A DNA stretch of 64,000 bases, from assembly GCF_021018805.1 (NCBI RefSeq), contig NC_086254.1:27093300-27157299 (forward strand), written 5' to 3'. This stretch comes from Prinia subflava (lineage: Eukaryota > Chordata > Aves > Passeriformes > Cisticolidae). The translations under genes were made by a program, and so were the position numbers. Shown piece after piece: positions 42,414 through 54,925 of the stretch; the first letter of the stretch is position 1; each line of letters begins with the position of its first letter. Below the pieces are notes generated by a model. It saw nothing but the letters and a program-made list of their open reading frames with translations, searched no databases and was not told the origin of the DNA.

Positions 42414-45400
42414 AGCACAGATGTGTCAGAGAGAGGGATGCTGGCCTGAATTTGGGGTCTGAAGGAGATGCTGTGACACTGACTGAACACCTGAGGTACA
42501 GGCCAGGTAGATCAGGTGGTGCTGCAGGGAGAAGCTGTTTGCATGGCAAACACCAGGAGCAAAGGGCAAGAACAGGGCATGCAGTTTCCTCAGCGCAGTA
42601 TTGCACACACTGAGCAGGCTTTAAAAATCCTGTCATTTTTATGGAGTGCCTGAATCCCCACAGGTGGAATTTGTGGGTCTTTATTTGTTTACAGGACACC
42701 ATCAACCAGAGAGCCATGTAACTACTGACCATGTAATTACACTGTAAGGCAAGTTCCACATGTTGACGGGGTAAATAAAATAGCAGGTTATTTTTTCCTG
42801 TCTGCAAGGGAGAGGATTATCATGAGATCTTACAGCTGCAAATTATGTAGTAATTATGGCTTCAATAACCAGGCAACTTCTAATATCATTACCAAGTGAT
42901 TGCCAGGGAGACTGTCACGTTCTGGGATACATGAATCACAAATACTGGAGAATGAATGACCTGGCAGCCCCAAGCACCAATCCCACCAATTCATTTTCCC
43001 CTTCTGTCCAGTGTATTTTTAAGCACCTCAGAGGAGGGTTTCCACAACCAGCCCTGGGGGATGCTGCTGCCCATCAGGAGAAGTGCTGGCCTTCATCCCC
43101 GTAGCTGGCTATTTTATGCCCCACACTCCTCACTGCTAACAACCACCCTGGCTCCTGGATCAGCCTCCTGAGAGTGCCTGAGCCTGATGGCTTTGAAGGA
43201 GCCAAATAAGGAGCCAAGAGCAGGAAAATCTCTGTGGAGCCTTACTCAGCACCCTGCTAAAGCAATAATTACCTATGCAGAACTCCAGCTCAGCTGAGAG
43301 CACTGGGCACTATCTGTGCGCCTAAATCTTGGCCAAACCTGCAGAAATGTATAATCTGTCATGCTGAGCATGCTTGCAGGAAGAGGCACACCTGGAAAAT
43401 GAGAAGGCTGTGTGTGGGTGAGAAAAAGAAACGAATAATGATTCGTAGGGTTTCATACACTTTAGGTTTTTTGCCTGGAATGAAACAGTGTTTGATTACT
43501 CGTATGTTTAGTGAACCTAGAAACCAGGTCAACGGGTCAGCAAAGAAATAGCTAAGAGGCATTTGGGTGTGTGCCCTGCTCTGCATTAGGACTCAGAAGA
43601 ATGAGGCAGGAGTTCAAGCTTTGGCTGTGCCAGAGCTGCAGCAAAATTGCACTGTGGGATGGAGTCCACATTGCTTGGAGAGCCCAATCCCCTTCCCAAG
43701 GGAGCTGCCAGTGCAGCACCTGGGGCACCCCGGGGGTTTTGGGGTGTCCAGATTTCACAGACTGGGTGAGGGAGGTCTCTGCCATGGCCAGGTCTCTGCT
43801 GAAGATGTGGAGCTGTACCTGAACTCTGCCTTGGGGTATCACACAGCATCAGACCTATCTCCTGAGTATGTGCCATTTTGTACAAACAAAGCCACATATT
43901 TTTCCTTAAACTCTACAGCACTCTAATTCAATTTTTAATTATTGTTCCTTATCATGCTCAGTGTGTTTCTGCTGCACTTAGGAAACTGTCTCTGGTGGTT
44001 AATTTAACACCTGCAAATTCCCAGAGCTGTTAACCTAAATCTAGTGGATAAAATCTTTGCCATACATTTAAAAGATCACAAGGTCAGGTCTACTTGGGGC
44101 TGAACTTTTGTTACCAAGCACATAAGTGTCTATTTTACTTCCTCTGTAAGACAGACCACTGTAGGCTTTATACTTATTTATCATCATTATTGGAGACATT
44201 CTGCAGTTGACTGAAATGTTATGCAACAGACAAAAATCTCAGAAGTGAGTGCTTTTGGGAATATTTCTTTACCATACCCTGTCTGAGAAGGACAAATATT
44301 GATTCAGAGACTTTGGGTACATCGATTATCCTTTTAAGGAAAGCATGATAGCATTAATAAATCTTGGAATTTTACTCTTTGTGTTTCTGACTGTATTCTC
44401 AGTCGGGTCACATGCTGAATAACTGATTAGGGTCTCTTTTATCTGTTTTGGGGTTTTCCCTTTTACAGCACAGTGCCAGCTCTGTTGAAATGAATGTGGG
44501 CCTTTTTTCTGCCATTGCATGAATTCCTTCCTTTCCCCCTAAGCACATGTACAAGAGAGAAAGGGTCACTAATCAGAGCTCATAAACCTTTTCCAAATGA
44601 CAAGCTATTACTTCCCTGGCCTGTAAGAAGTAAGGCTTGGCTGCCCTTTTTCTTAAAAATGGAGGGGAAAAGAAAAACTTTGAGGGGTAAACCAAGGCCA
44701 AGCATTCCAGATGGTTTTCGATGAAAAGAGAGGAAAATTTCAGTGTCCAAGGCCACCACTCATCAAAAACTTCTTGCCATCCTCCTCTTCATTCAAACTA
44801 AAGAAGTGATAAGTTGATTGTCTGAGAAAATCTTATCTGCCCCAAAAATTGACTGAGGAGAGCCAGCATTGCTTCAAACCTGAGGGGAGGAACTGTGAGC
44901 TCCCAGCAGGGACCAGAGGAGTGATCCGATCTTCTCCCTGTGAAATGTCAGATCAACCTGCCCTAGACCTTAGCTGGCCAAGAGATCAGCACACTTACAA
45001 GCTCTTAGGAAAAAAAAGCCAGCATAATTGCTCAAAAACCTACTCCTTCCACCTTCCCTGAGGGTATGGAAAGCAGCTGATGGGTCAGAAGGGTCAGGAG
45101 GAGGCTCTGATGTCTCCTGGCAATGGCCCTACAGGAGTAGCTGTTTTTCCTCAGATGAGGAGCCAGCAGGACAAACATCACTGTGGCAAATTATGCTGCT
45201 CTCCTTGAGCCTAAAGGAAATCTTTCAGAGGACATCTGTGACCCCGGCAGATCAATGGCAGGTCAGATACCCCTCAGAAGCATGTATGATATTGGCACCT
45301 TCCTGGCACGGTGCTCCAAGGAAAACCACCCTTGGCCAATTCCTCCTGAAGACAAGGCAGCTAATTTGGGCTCATAAATCACAGGTTGTGGGGAATCACA

Positions 45401-46869
45401 TTGGAGGACTGGGCTTGCAGTTCATTCTTATCAGTGTTTCTCAGGTCTTTGCTGGCTGTCAATAGTCCTCCACTTGATGTGGCAGAAGGCATTATCATAC
45501 AGCTGTAATTACAGTCCTCTTGTTTTGGAGGCTCCTCAGCAGTTATAAACGTGTGTTTAAATCAAAGGAATTGCGCTGATGTGCAGCCGATGAGGATCTG
45601 CCCTTCAGTTTTAGAGGCACCACTTACAATTTGCTTCTATCATTTTCCTGCAGGGGAGCAACATGGCAAACTACTTGCACACAGATGAGAAGCAAACAGT
45701 GTTTTCTCAAATCTGAACAGATTTAAGCATGTTGGTTGAAAGCAAGGGCAAGTTAGGAGGTACAGTCCAACACAAACTGTGCCACCTTCCCACTGGAGCA
45801 CAAAGCACAGACCCTGCTCATGTTTTCTCTGTTATATTTGGCACTTTACACTCAAAACCAAAGCAAATAGGAGGCATTCCACAGTACACTTGTCCTCTAA
45901 GGAAGTGGGGAAATAAACTGACAGGGCAATATTCAAACCCGTCTCCTTGTGTCCTGCAGATAGTTGCTTGGATGCCATGATTGAACTCAGGGAAGGAGCA
46001 GCACTTGTGTCCCCAAACCCCTCCTGCTCTAAAACTCTCAGATCTGTCAGTGCTGGGGCCGGGCTTTGAGCTGGGGTGGCTCTGTGTGATGCCACCATGC
46101 CTGTGACAGCTGAGGAGACACCTCATGGTCGGCAGCTCAGCCCTCACAGACGTGGCTGCCCTTCCCCAGCACTCACCCTGTCCCTTCCCCGGCGAGGAAG
46201 GAAACCTGAGAGCTCTTTCTGGTGAGAGCAGCGAGCCTGACAGGCTCATAAATATCCCACCACGTACCCTTTCCTCTCTGTCCTTTGGAAGAAAAGACTG
46301 ACACGAAGGAAGCATTTGATCATGTTGGACTCGTGCCATTTTGCGGCTTACTTGAATGAGCTGAGGGCAGGGGCTGGGAGCAGCAGAGCCTGGGGAATTT
46401 CATGGGTGCAGCAGGTTGCTGATGCACAGAAAGGGCAGCCAGGACTGAGGTGTCAGTGGCTCCATGGCTCAGGCCAGCTGGAAACAGCCCCAGGAGATGA
46501 AGAGGAGGGAGCAGAGCAGCGCTGGCTGCTGAAGGTGCCTCGGCTTGGAGAGCCCAGTGCTGGCTCCTGGGCCACCCTTTCTGGTGCCTTGAAGAGAGAG
46601 GGGACAAAGAGACCTCTAAGAAGGATAAAGAGTGTTTTAAGGCACCTCATGGTATTTACAGCATGAAGAGTATCTCTCCTTCTCCGCTAGCTAGACCTGT
46701 GTGTCACTGTCACACACAGGCTACAAAACAACATACAGTGGGATTTACCCCAGTGGCACTGGGCATTCAGTGTCTCTGCCCCTATAATACATTTCCAGCC
46801 CCACTGTCCCACACTGTATATCTACACATGAGAGGCATCAATGCTCTGCATTTGCAAACTGGTAAAAGC
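42414..46869. other. Non-genic interval, nothing recognised
   Basis: Mixed DNA. The AT-rich patches near 43920-44060 and 44140-44420 lack strong motif pairs. Frames up to 173 codons (45818-46339 minus) overlap others and show no recognisable protein. No CpG island or repeat family is seen. Confidence 0.5.
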
Positions 46870-47310
46870 TGGTGTTAGTTTTATTTTAAATAGCCAAGGC
46901 AGTTCTAACAATGTAAATAAATTCTATATCTAATTTCTCATTTTCTGGGTTTGTGGCTGTAAATCTGAGCTCTCGACACAATCTCTAGTTGGGACAGATT
47001 GGCCTTTTGAAAGCCATTCCTGCTCTCACTTTGGAGCTCTGCTTTGCCCTAAGATATGGGCTCTTAGTTTGCAAATGCAGTGTAAATTTATAGTGCTATG
47101 TAGAAGAGAATAAATGAGTCTTTATACCAGGTTCTTGGATTTTTTACAGCTCCTATGAATAAAATACAAAGCGACTTGAAAGGCTTTATTAAATAAGAAG
47201 GTGGGTGTCTTAGGAGCGATCACTTATAGGCATTGTGTCAGTGTTGCGAATTGTTGATTTTAAAGCCTTTGGGGCAATCTATGGTTGATCCAAATGATAA
47301 AACCTTTGCA
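46870..47310. promoter_or_regulatory. Candidate conserved non-coding block
   Basis: About 440 bases of AT-rich, repeat-free sequence without a credible reading frame, bounded on both sides by GC-moderate DNA. It looks like other vertebrate conserved non-coding elements, but I found no paired motif to single out. Alignment would decide. Confidence 0.33.
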
Positions 47311-48829
47311 GGCTTCAGGGAGCTCTGACAGCTCGCACCAGCTGGGGATCTGTCCTGCATTTCCAATGAGGATTAGTAGGGTGCTGCAGTTTTGGCCGTG
47401 TTTTGGTAAGGGGATGTCCCCATACAGCCCAAGGGGAAATCAGTTTTGGTGTGAGTGGTTCCTTGGGGTGTGAATGCAGCATCATGACCACTCTGGGTCT
47501 GCTGGGCCTGCCCCTCATGTGGCACTGGAAAAGGGGTTGTGTGGACTAGCCCTGGAATGTGCCAGCAACAAGCCACTGCAAATCCAGGACTTTGGGATGA
47601 AACAGAGAAGTTTTTTATTCTTTCGGAGGGTCTAGAGCCCATCTTGTCTCCTTCCCAGGTGAGATCAACTTCACCTATGAAGCTGGTTTCATGGAACAAA
47701 GCCTCATCCTGGCACTAATCTCGAGCTGTTTGCCTGTTACCTACACCATGGCACAGCTTCCAGTGTGCTCTTTTCTCCTTTGACTTCTTTTTTTGTGCAA
47801 GGAGAAACCCTTTTTCCCCATTTCTTTCTCAACTGATATCAGCAGTTGGAAGAAAACCAATTACCCCAGTACCAGTCTGGAGATCTGGAGCTGAGGGTCC
47901 CCCCAACCCTGCCAGGGCAGCACAGTGACAAACCCAGCCCAGCAGCTGAGCCCAGAGTGGAGATGAATATCCTTCCTGGCACATCCTGGGATGGGGTGGG
48001 ATGGGATGAGGGCTCTTCACTGCCCTCCAGCTTGCTGAGTGCTGCAGGAATGCATGTCAATGAGAATCTCTCCTGGCTCCTGCAGCTCAGAGCACAGAGC
48101 AGCTTTTAATTACCCACGAAGGAGAGAGACCCACAGCTATCCCATACTAATGATGACCGAGTGTCATCCTCCACGCCACCTTCCTCTCTGAACCTAAGGA
48201 GAGAGAGCAAGTGGGAGACAGGTATATATGCCTGGCATATGTTGTATAGGTGTATAAACATATATATCTCTGTATAAATGTATCATAGAAATGTTCTGTC
48301 TGACAGGGCGATGGTGCAGTCAAGTGACAGGAAGAGCTAGCAACAGTAAATAATTTTGTCATTTTTACCACCAAAAATATTTTCATTAGTAGATGTGGAA
48401 GCACCAAAGACTTCACTGATGCGCCCTCTCCTCTTTTTTTTTTTTTTAAATAAGGAAATAAAGAATTGAAGGATAAAATAACTTTGCAAACGTGGTACCA
48501 TGGCTGATAGATTCACATCTTACCTGCAGAATAGCTCTTCTTTCTTGCTGGGGAAATCCCTAACTAAGCTCTTTCTTACTGTGTTTACCTTCTCGTCCAA
48601 TATACTTGGGTGGGTTTTTTTTGGTGTTTTTCACATTATCACTTGCTAAATATATCACAACCCATCATTTACTTTGCTCTGCAGCTCCGAGACCTCCACA
48701 TGCCTTTCCCTCCTCACAAAATGAATTGCTGGCTCAAATATTTAAATATTAAAAAAAATACCAACATAAAGTATACAAGCAATTTGTTATCACAGTGTGC
48801 AAACAAGGCAGAGAGGGGAATATGCTAAA
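47311..48829. other. Non-genic interval with small simple repeats
   Basis: GC-moderate to 48080, then AT-rich. It contains a (GGGATG)n-like run at about 47987-48010, a TATATA patch at 48222-48285 and a T tract at 48434-48447. Confidence 0.5.
47987..48010 (+). repeat. GGGATG-like short tandem repeat
   Basis: A few imperfect GGGATG/GGGTGG units; short and degenerate. Confidence 0.7.
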
Positions 48830-48995
48830 GTAAATTTTATGTATAGCTACTGTGTAAATTTGCCTATTTCCCAAGAGCGGTATTGTCACTATTAATCGTA
48901 ATAGCGTTTCTAATATGGCATATTTCCAATATTTTGCCCTTAATTAGGATTCTGATCATGCAACCCCATTTTATTCCCGTGGTGCTTCCCCCTGG
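48830..48995. promoter_or_regulatory. Candidate conserved non-coding block
   Basis: Compact AT-rich block with ATTAATCGTAATAG-type homeodomain words around 48892-48903 and TTAATTAGG near 48941. It switches abruptly to GC-rich DNA at about 49000. Confidence 0.33.
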
Positions 48996-49789
48996 CTTTC
49001 TGAAACCTGCCCAGCTCTGTGTGCAGGGGCACGGATGGTGGCACAGGGCAGGAGCAGGCAGGGGCTCCTCAGCTCGCTGTGCCCACCCGAGCCCCCCCTG
49101 TGCCCACCCCAGCATCCAAGGACAGTCACTGTGTCTCTTGCACCCCTCCTGTGTGTGGAGCCCTGAGGCAGCAGAAAAGAACCCCAGCCCCTGTTTCTAA
49201 CACCAGAACGAGAAGTTTCTATGAGCTGAAGGATGCCGTGTGCCCCTGGCTGTTCGCTAGAATGTTGTGCACGGGTTTAGGGGAGAAGGGGATTGTTTGG
49301 AGAGCGACACTGGAGTGTAGTGGGATGGGAAAAGGAAGAAGATGATTTCCGAGCGGGCTGGGCTGTGTGAGTGTCCTTGAGCATGGCTGAGAAGGGTTTC
49401 TGCCAGCGCTGATGCAGGAGCCCGGGGACTGCTGCTCCAGGTGAGCCCCGGGGGCCAGGGCAGGTCAGGGACTCGAGCTGAGCCACCCGCATGAAGGATG
49501 AGCAAACCACCGCCTTTAAGTGCTTTAAATCCCCCTCTTCATGCACACATGGCTTAACACAGGCTGTCCCTTCCTCTGCCTGAACCCTGTGGCTCTGTGA
49601 GACCCTGGCACACGCACTCACCTCAGGCTTTGCTGTTTCAAACACACACTTGAAAGAAGGAGCATCCTCGCACACAGGTCATACAAAGCACATGTATGTG
49701 CCTTCCTTCATTCTGCCAGAGCCAGGTACAGGATGCTGATGCTGCACCACTGGAGGACTTTTTGCCTTTTTTTTTTTTTTTTTTTCCAG
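48996..49789. other. Non-genic GC-rich interval ending in a T tract
   Basis: GC-rich DNA to about 49500 with overlapping frames and no CpG island. A T19 tract at 49767-49785 leads into CCAG, forming an acceptor-like site ending at 49789. Confidence 0.5.
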
Positions 49790-49913
49790 GGGAAATGCAA
49801 CCAGATCAATAAGCCCCAGTTGAAAGGAGAGGCAGGAAAAGACAGCAAGTGGCTGTGTGCTGGTAGCACTGAAACAGTTAAAAAAATTAATCTGGTTTTG
49901 TTTAAAAGCTAAA
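49790..49913 (+). other. Candidate non-coding exon
   Basis: The interval begins after T19-CCAG and ends before GTAAGT at 49914-49919, a consensus donor. All three frames contain a stop, one of them (TAA) just before the donor, so it would be a non-coding or terminal-frame exon. A chance pairing is likely because T tracts are common in this window. Confidence 0.18.
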
Positions 49914-49981
49914 GTAAGTGCTGTAGGAAACCTTCACATATTCTCTTGGTGGGAGGGTGATATTTTATAACAAGCTTGGTG

Positions 49982-50062
49982 AGCTCCTGCTCTGTGGTCT
50001 AAAGCAAAACCTTTAACCTCCTCCACGTCTGCCTTCTCAGCATAAAGAGAGAACACCAACTC
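49982..50062 (+). mobile_element. Possible MIR-like fragment
   Basis: CTCTGTGGTCTAAAGCAAAACCTTTAACCTCCTCC followed by CTGCCTTCTCAGCATAAAG has the block order of the MIR 3' half, but it is strongly diverged. Confidence 0.28.
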
Positions 50063-50367
50063 ACCCTGCCTTGGTAAAAAGCTTCAAATGCCATGGAAGA
50101 GGTGTCTAAAAGAGCTTCTTGTATCCCCACGAGATGAGAAGGGCAGGGCAAAAGATCTTCACACACCGTGGATCAGGAGAGCTCCCCTGACTTTCGTGGA
50201 GCATCACCAGTTTGTCTCTTCTCCCGTTTTATGCCCACCTTGGAAAGGGCAGAAAATGGGTCATTCTCAGCTGGGCTTGACCCAGTTCAGCCAGGACTGG
50301 GGCTATTCCAGCAGTTCCAGTATTAACCCTCCAGAGTTATATTCTTAGGACAGAGCTAGAGCAGATT

Positions 50368-50371
<4 letters not shown>

Positions 50372-50398
<27 letters not shown>
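50372..50398 (+). repeat. T27 homopolymer
   Basis: Twenty-seven uninterrupted T residues. Confidence 0.95.
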
Positions 50399-50399
<1 letters not shown>

Positions 50400-50539
50400 C
50401 TCCTGAGAAGAGTGTGAATGGAGCAATTTACAAGGCACCAATAATTACCTGCAGTCCTTTCAAACACCCAGAAGAACCATTCAGGATCCAGTAAATAAAA
50501 AGGGACAGTGTTGCTGTGACCCTTCCAAGCCTCTCTTGG

Positions 50540-50945
50540 TCTGAGTTCCCCATTATGCAGTAAATAAATAACTATCTGTTATATGGCTATTTTTTAATAA
50601 AAACACTTCAAACTGCTTTGCTTTCCCTTAATTAAAAACACATCAAGCCATGGATAAAGCATTGTGGAATGGCTTGTTGTGGCATTCCCTTTTACAGCTG
50701 GGAAGCAAATTTCTAATAAAATGGTTTTTGAAAGGAATATTGCCTTCATTCAAATCTCCTATAAAAACTACCCATCCATTAATTCCAATTAATGACACTA
50801 CAGCATTTCCACTAACACTGGTAGTAATTCTTGGCTAATGGACGATTTTCAAGAAAATCAGAATCAATGTTATTTTGGACAGGACCCTTGCAGAATTAAT
50901 TTACTACCCCAATGTTAGTTAAACCATCATATAAATCACAGTGGT
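50540..50945. promoter_or_regulatory. Candidate conserved non-coding block
   Basis: AT-rich and repeat-free, with CCTTAATTAAAA near 50626, TTAATTCCAATTAATGAC near 50779 and further TAAT words. A conserved regulatory element is inferred from density of homeodomain cores only. Confidence 0.35.
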
Positions 50946-51025
50946 TTGAACTGGTTTCTCAGTGCCATTGAACACAGCCCATGACATGAGTTTCCTGTGG
51001 GCTTTACAGGGAAGAAGTATCAAAA

Positions 51026-51060
51026 ATTTAAAAAAATATATAAAATAAATATATACACCC
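51026..51060 (+). repeat. A/T-rich low-complexity leader
   Basis: Irregular AAATATATAAAATAAATATA sequence preceding the AT array. Confidence 0.75.
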
Positions 51061-51067
51061 CATCCCC

Positions 51068-51069
<2 letters not shown>

Positions 51070-51124
<55 letters not shown>
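51070..51124. repeat. (AT)27 microsatellite
   Basis: A perfect AT dinucleotide array of about 27 units. It is self-complementary and could extrude a cruciform. Length polymorphism is likely. Confidence 0.95.
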
Positions 51125-51130
<6 letters not shown>

Positions 51131-53029
51131 GTAATGTTCCTTGTTCAGTCACCAAAATGGAAGAGAAGAACCAATTACACACTGAACTGGTCAGGAAATA
51201 TTGAGTAAAAATTAAGTTTCTGTCTGATAACTTCTAATGAAAACTGAGGAGCAAAGCACATGAGACAGTGATGGGGACTGCATGGGAATAGAAGGTTTTG
51301 ACAGGCAAGCAAGGAAAATTTCACACTGCCCCTAATAAGAGGCTTCACACAGTGATGGGAAGGGTTAAGTCATTTCTTCCTCCTCCTAAAGGACTTTAAT
51401 TAACAGCTGATCATGTTGCTTAATCTATGCATCTCTGCCTACCTGCTGGTGTTCTTTTGTCCTTTTTGGAGAAAGGGTGGTAAAACTTAAATTGTTGACC
51501 TTGAAAAGCAATCATTCTGCAATCACCTCATTGGAAGAGCTAACAGCATCTCTGGAAGCTCCACATAAACACCAAAAAGGGTGGACAGCAATAAAATCAG
51601 GATGGGCTTGGACCAAGTAATCCCCTTCCCCTCTTCCATATATCATCAGTTTTACACCCTTACCAGCGACCTTGCTGCAAATGGAAACCTTGGTGTGTAA
51701 GAGTAGAACAACGTGCAATTAATGTAAAACTAGCTGTTTCTGTGGGCAGTTCTGGGTTTATTTAAGTCTGTTTACCAAAATGCACCCATCACCAGGGCAT
51801 AAGCAAGGCAGCCCCTGTCCTGAAACCCACTGGCAGCACGTCAGCTTGGCCCATACCCTTGAAACGCCCCCAAAAACGCTGAGCACATCCCGTGACTGCT
51901 CATCTGTGGATAAAAAAAAATTCCCACAGTACACCTGGAAGAAGAGCAAAGAGATGCCTGATGGGATGACAGCACAGCCCGGATGGTGACAGGACAGATT
52001 TCCTAAGCTCATTGACCGTCGCCGGCTGCTTCCAGGCCAGCGGGTGCTGAAAATGGTCTTATCGGCAAGAGGCTCAGGGTGATCTGGGATCGAAGGCTTA
52101 AGAATAGAAAGGGAGGTTATTTATGCTTTATTTCATGTATCAATACTGTGAGAAAAACGCAGAGAGCAGCAACATGAGAGATTTCTGAAAGAGAAAAGAC
52201 ACAAAGGCAAGCTGGGGGATCACTAATGTAATTCTTTTCTTTTTTTTCTTTTTTTTTCCTCCCCCAAAGCATTCATTTTCTAATGATTCAGCCGGGCAAT
52301 TCAAGTCAACTCCCCTTTTGTGTGGTGGATTTAGGTAGAAAACCCAAAGGGTGTTTATTTTGCAGAGAAATGACACTGACAGCCAGGGGTACAAGGATGG
52401 CATTAGCTGCTCTCGCAGCAGCGCGTTCGAGGGCTCGGCTGGGGCCCGCTATCACCATCCCTCCCGCCGCCACCAGACAAGAAGGCAACTTAATAGAAGC
52501 AGTTTCCAAATCACAGAGCCCTGTAACCTGTCATTTTCTGGATGGCTTTATTATAGCTTTCCATATCTGAAAAAACCCCAGGTTGATCCTTCGCCAGGTT
52601 AAAGGGATTGCGGGGTTTCCCGGCTGATGGTAATGCCGTGCTGTGCAAGTGCTGGCAGCCGAGGAAATAATATTTCAGCTGATAATAAGGAGCATTAATG
52701 AAAAGAGCTACATGTGCTCTGTTGTAGCAGCGTGTCTAAATGCAAACAGGCTCCTGGAAAACTTCACCTTTGCCCCGGGATGGCTCAGCCTCAGATTTTG
52801 GGGGCTGTGGGGTGCAGACCATCACCCGTCCCCCATGCAGGGGTTTCCAAGGGAATCTATTCTCACACCATATCTGGATGCTGCATTTTGAAGACTTAAT
52901 TCCAGCTCTTTCTCAGTGGAAAATGTGCTTAACACTGAGCCATTCAATATAACTTCAGCACTTGCTTAAAGCTAAGCAAATGCTGAAGCATTCACCTGGT
53001 TAAGGATTCTTCCCTGAACGAGGAGTGAG
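51125..53029. other. Non-genic interval, nothing recognised
   Basis: Neutral DNA with pyrimidine-rich tract 52231-52265 and a moderately CpG-rich, repeat-free patch at 52395-52475 that might be regulatory. Open frames are short and unrecognisable. Confidence 0.5.
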
Positions 53030-53400
53030 ACATGGTGTTTTTTAAACTGATTGATATATTTGGAGTAAGTCAGTATTAATGATCATGTAAATTAAAATCT
53101 GGAAGGCAGCCAACTTTTTAAAAGCTTCATCTGACACTGCAACTCCTTGCAAATCGACTTTGTGTTCCAAAGACACTGACATGGAAATGCACTTTTACTC
53201 ACAAATATTTCTGGGCACAGGATGCTTTTTAAAAAACCTCCAGTAATTACTCTGACGAGGTGATCACGAGGGTCGAGCGACATTAGGACTGGTTTGGAAT
53301 TTATTCACAATAACCCAAACATGTCCATCATTAATTAATTCTGTTAAAAAATTTAATGATAACATACATTGAAGTTCTTAGCCTTGTTTGCTTATTCCTT
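53030..53400. promoter_or_regulatory. Candidate conserved non-coding block
   Basis: AT-rich and repeat-free with TTAATTAATT near 53332, TATTAATGATCATG near 53073 and a CpG-containing GAGGTGATCACGAGG patch near 53257. It is called from motif texture. Confidence 0.33.
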
Positions 53401-53949
53401 CTTACTGCTTTGTGAACAAGGGGAGGTGAGGATCTGCTCTGAATGTGTTGAAAGAAAATAGAGCCAGGGAAAACAAAACTGACGTGAAGAAAGACCTATA
53501 ATTCTGTGTCACATGTTAATCTCAGTGAAAAATAATGCTGTCAGGTTTTACCCTCACTGATTCCCATTTGGTGCTCATCCAGGGAAGTTCAGCACGCCAG
53601 GAACAGGCACGTTGCATTAGTCAGGGCTTGTTGATCAACCCCACTGAAGGACACAGAGCTGCCCTTATGTCTCACAGCATACTCAGATTAATTCACCTTA
53701 ATAACATCCTAAGAGCAGAACGGGACTCTGCCTCCTTGGTGCTGCCAGTGCAGCAGGGAAATGAATGCTACCAGTGATTAGCCAGCTCAGAAATTCAGTT
53801 TGCTGGGGACGGGGTGTGTTTCAGACTCCACCTTTCCTGTAACCAGTGTGACGTTTGCTGTGTTTCCTTTTCCTAAAGGGAAGAAGTGACTCATGTGGGC
53901 ACTTCTGCCTCAGATCAGAGGGTGGGATCGCACCTTCCAGAAAAACAAA
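53401..53949. other. Non-genic interval, nothing recognised
   Basis: Neutral DNA with short frames only. Confidence 0.55.
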
Positions 53950-54226
53950 GGGGCTCCAAGAGAGCTGAAGAGGGACTTTTTACAAGGGCACGGAGGGACA
54001 GGACAAGGGGGAATGGCTTCAAACTGACAGAGGGCAGGGTTGGATCAAATTTCAGGAAGGAATTATTGGTTGTGAGGGCGCTGAGGCCCTGGCACAGGTC
54101 GCCCAGAGAAGCTGTGGATGCCCCATCACTGAAAGTGTTCAGAGCCAGGTTGGATGGGGTTTGGAGCAACCTGGTCTAGTGGAAGGTGGAATGAGATGAC
54201 CATTAAGGTCCCTTCCAACCCAAACC
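53950..54226 (+). mobile_element. CR1 LINE 3' end, about 280 bp
   Basis: The longest transposon in the window. It contains the characteristic CR1 segments in order: AGAGAGCTGAAGAGGGAC, GGACAAGGGGGAATGGCTTC, CTGAGGCCCTGGCACAGG, GCCCAGAGAAGCTGTGGATG, GTTGGATGGGGTTTGGAG, CAACCTGGTCTAGTGG and AAGGTCCCTTCCAACCCAAA. The segment with CCATGGCAGGG just before the end is deleted and there is no ATTCTATG tail. It is 5' truncated, contains no RT domain, and explains the 97-codon frame that crosses it. Confidence 0.95.
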
Positions 54227-54649
54227 TTTGTCTGCTGCTGTGATCTGCTCGGGGCAGGAGGGTTTGGGGTGCATCAGGAGGGCAGACACAGGGGGCTGGC
54301 AGAGTGACGCACAAGAAAGCTGCTGTGGCTTTGTGCTGGGTATGACAGTGGTCACCCCAGAGAGACAAGAGTGTCAGGATTTGGAGCAATCCACTCCTTT
54401 CCTGCATCTTTGCTGCTGCCTCCACCAAAAGCCTGGGTGCCCCACTAGTGCCAGAGCCACCAGCTCTTTACCCTGCTGCACGTCCACATGCCAGGGCATT
54501 GCACCCAAGGGCACCCAAGAGCCCCAAATACACCCCCCAGTGCAGGTACTTTTTACATCATCTCTGTCCTTCAGTGGTGTCCCCTTGGCTCCATCTAAAG
54601 CTCTGCCAAGAGAGAGATCCCGGGGCTGCTGCGTAAACTAATCTTGTAA
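54227..54649. other. Non-genic interval, nothing recognised
   Basis: GC-moderate DNA with a 137-codon frame of no recognisable identity. Confidence 0.5.
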
Positions 54650-54925
54650 ACGCTCCTCATTTTTGCCCAGGCTATCAGAGCAAAATGTCTCTACAGTGCA
54701 GTACATTTATTAAAGTCCTAATGGAATTAGAGTCCTCCCACCAAAAAGCCAGATGGTTGGTGTTTTTATGTTATTAGTTAATGCAATTTAGTATTAAAGT
54801 TTTGAGTTAAAAACAGTGCGTGTTGTTTTCTTTATGACATCTGCTTATATTCTGCCAGCAAGATGAAGTTATGTTTAAACAGGGCCTTTCCTTTATTAAT
54901 GAAGTCAATTAAAAGAATGACCCGA
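54650..54925. promoter_or_regulatory. Candidate conserved non-coding block
   Basis: AT-rich, repeat-free block directly downstream of GC-moderate DNA, with GTTATTAGTTAATG near 54770 and TTATTAATGAAGTCAATTAA near 54894. By eye it is among the more enhancer-like stretches; alignment would decide. Confidence 0.36.

Larger units (their letters stand above)
49914..50539. other. Non-genic interval with a long T tract
   Basis: Includes T27 at 50372-50398 and the possible MIR-like fragment; otherwise unremarkable. Confidence 0.5.

Noticed and set aside
45818..46339. Minus-strand frame of 173 codons
   Set aside because: No family resemblance, overlapped by other frames, and ordinary noncoding context.
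53886..54179. 97-codon + strand frame
   Set aside because: It lies almost wholly in the CR1 3' end, which is untranslated sequence of the element.
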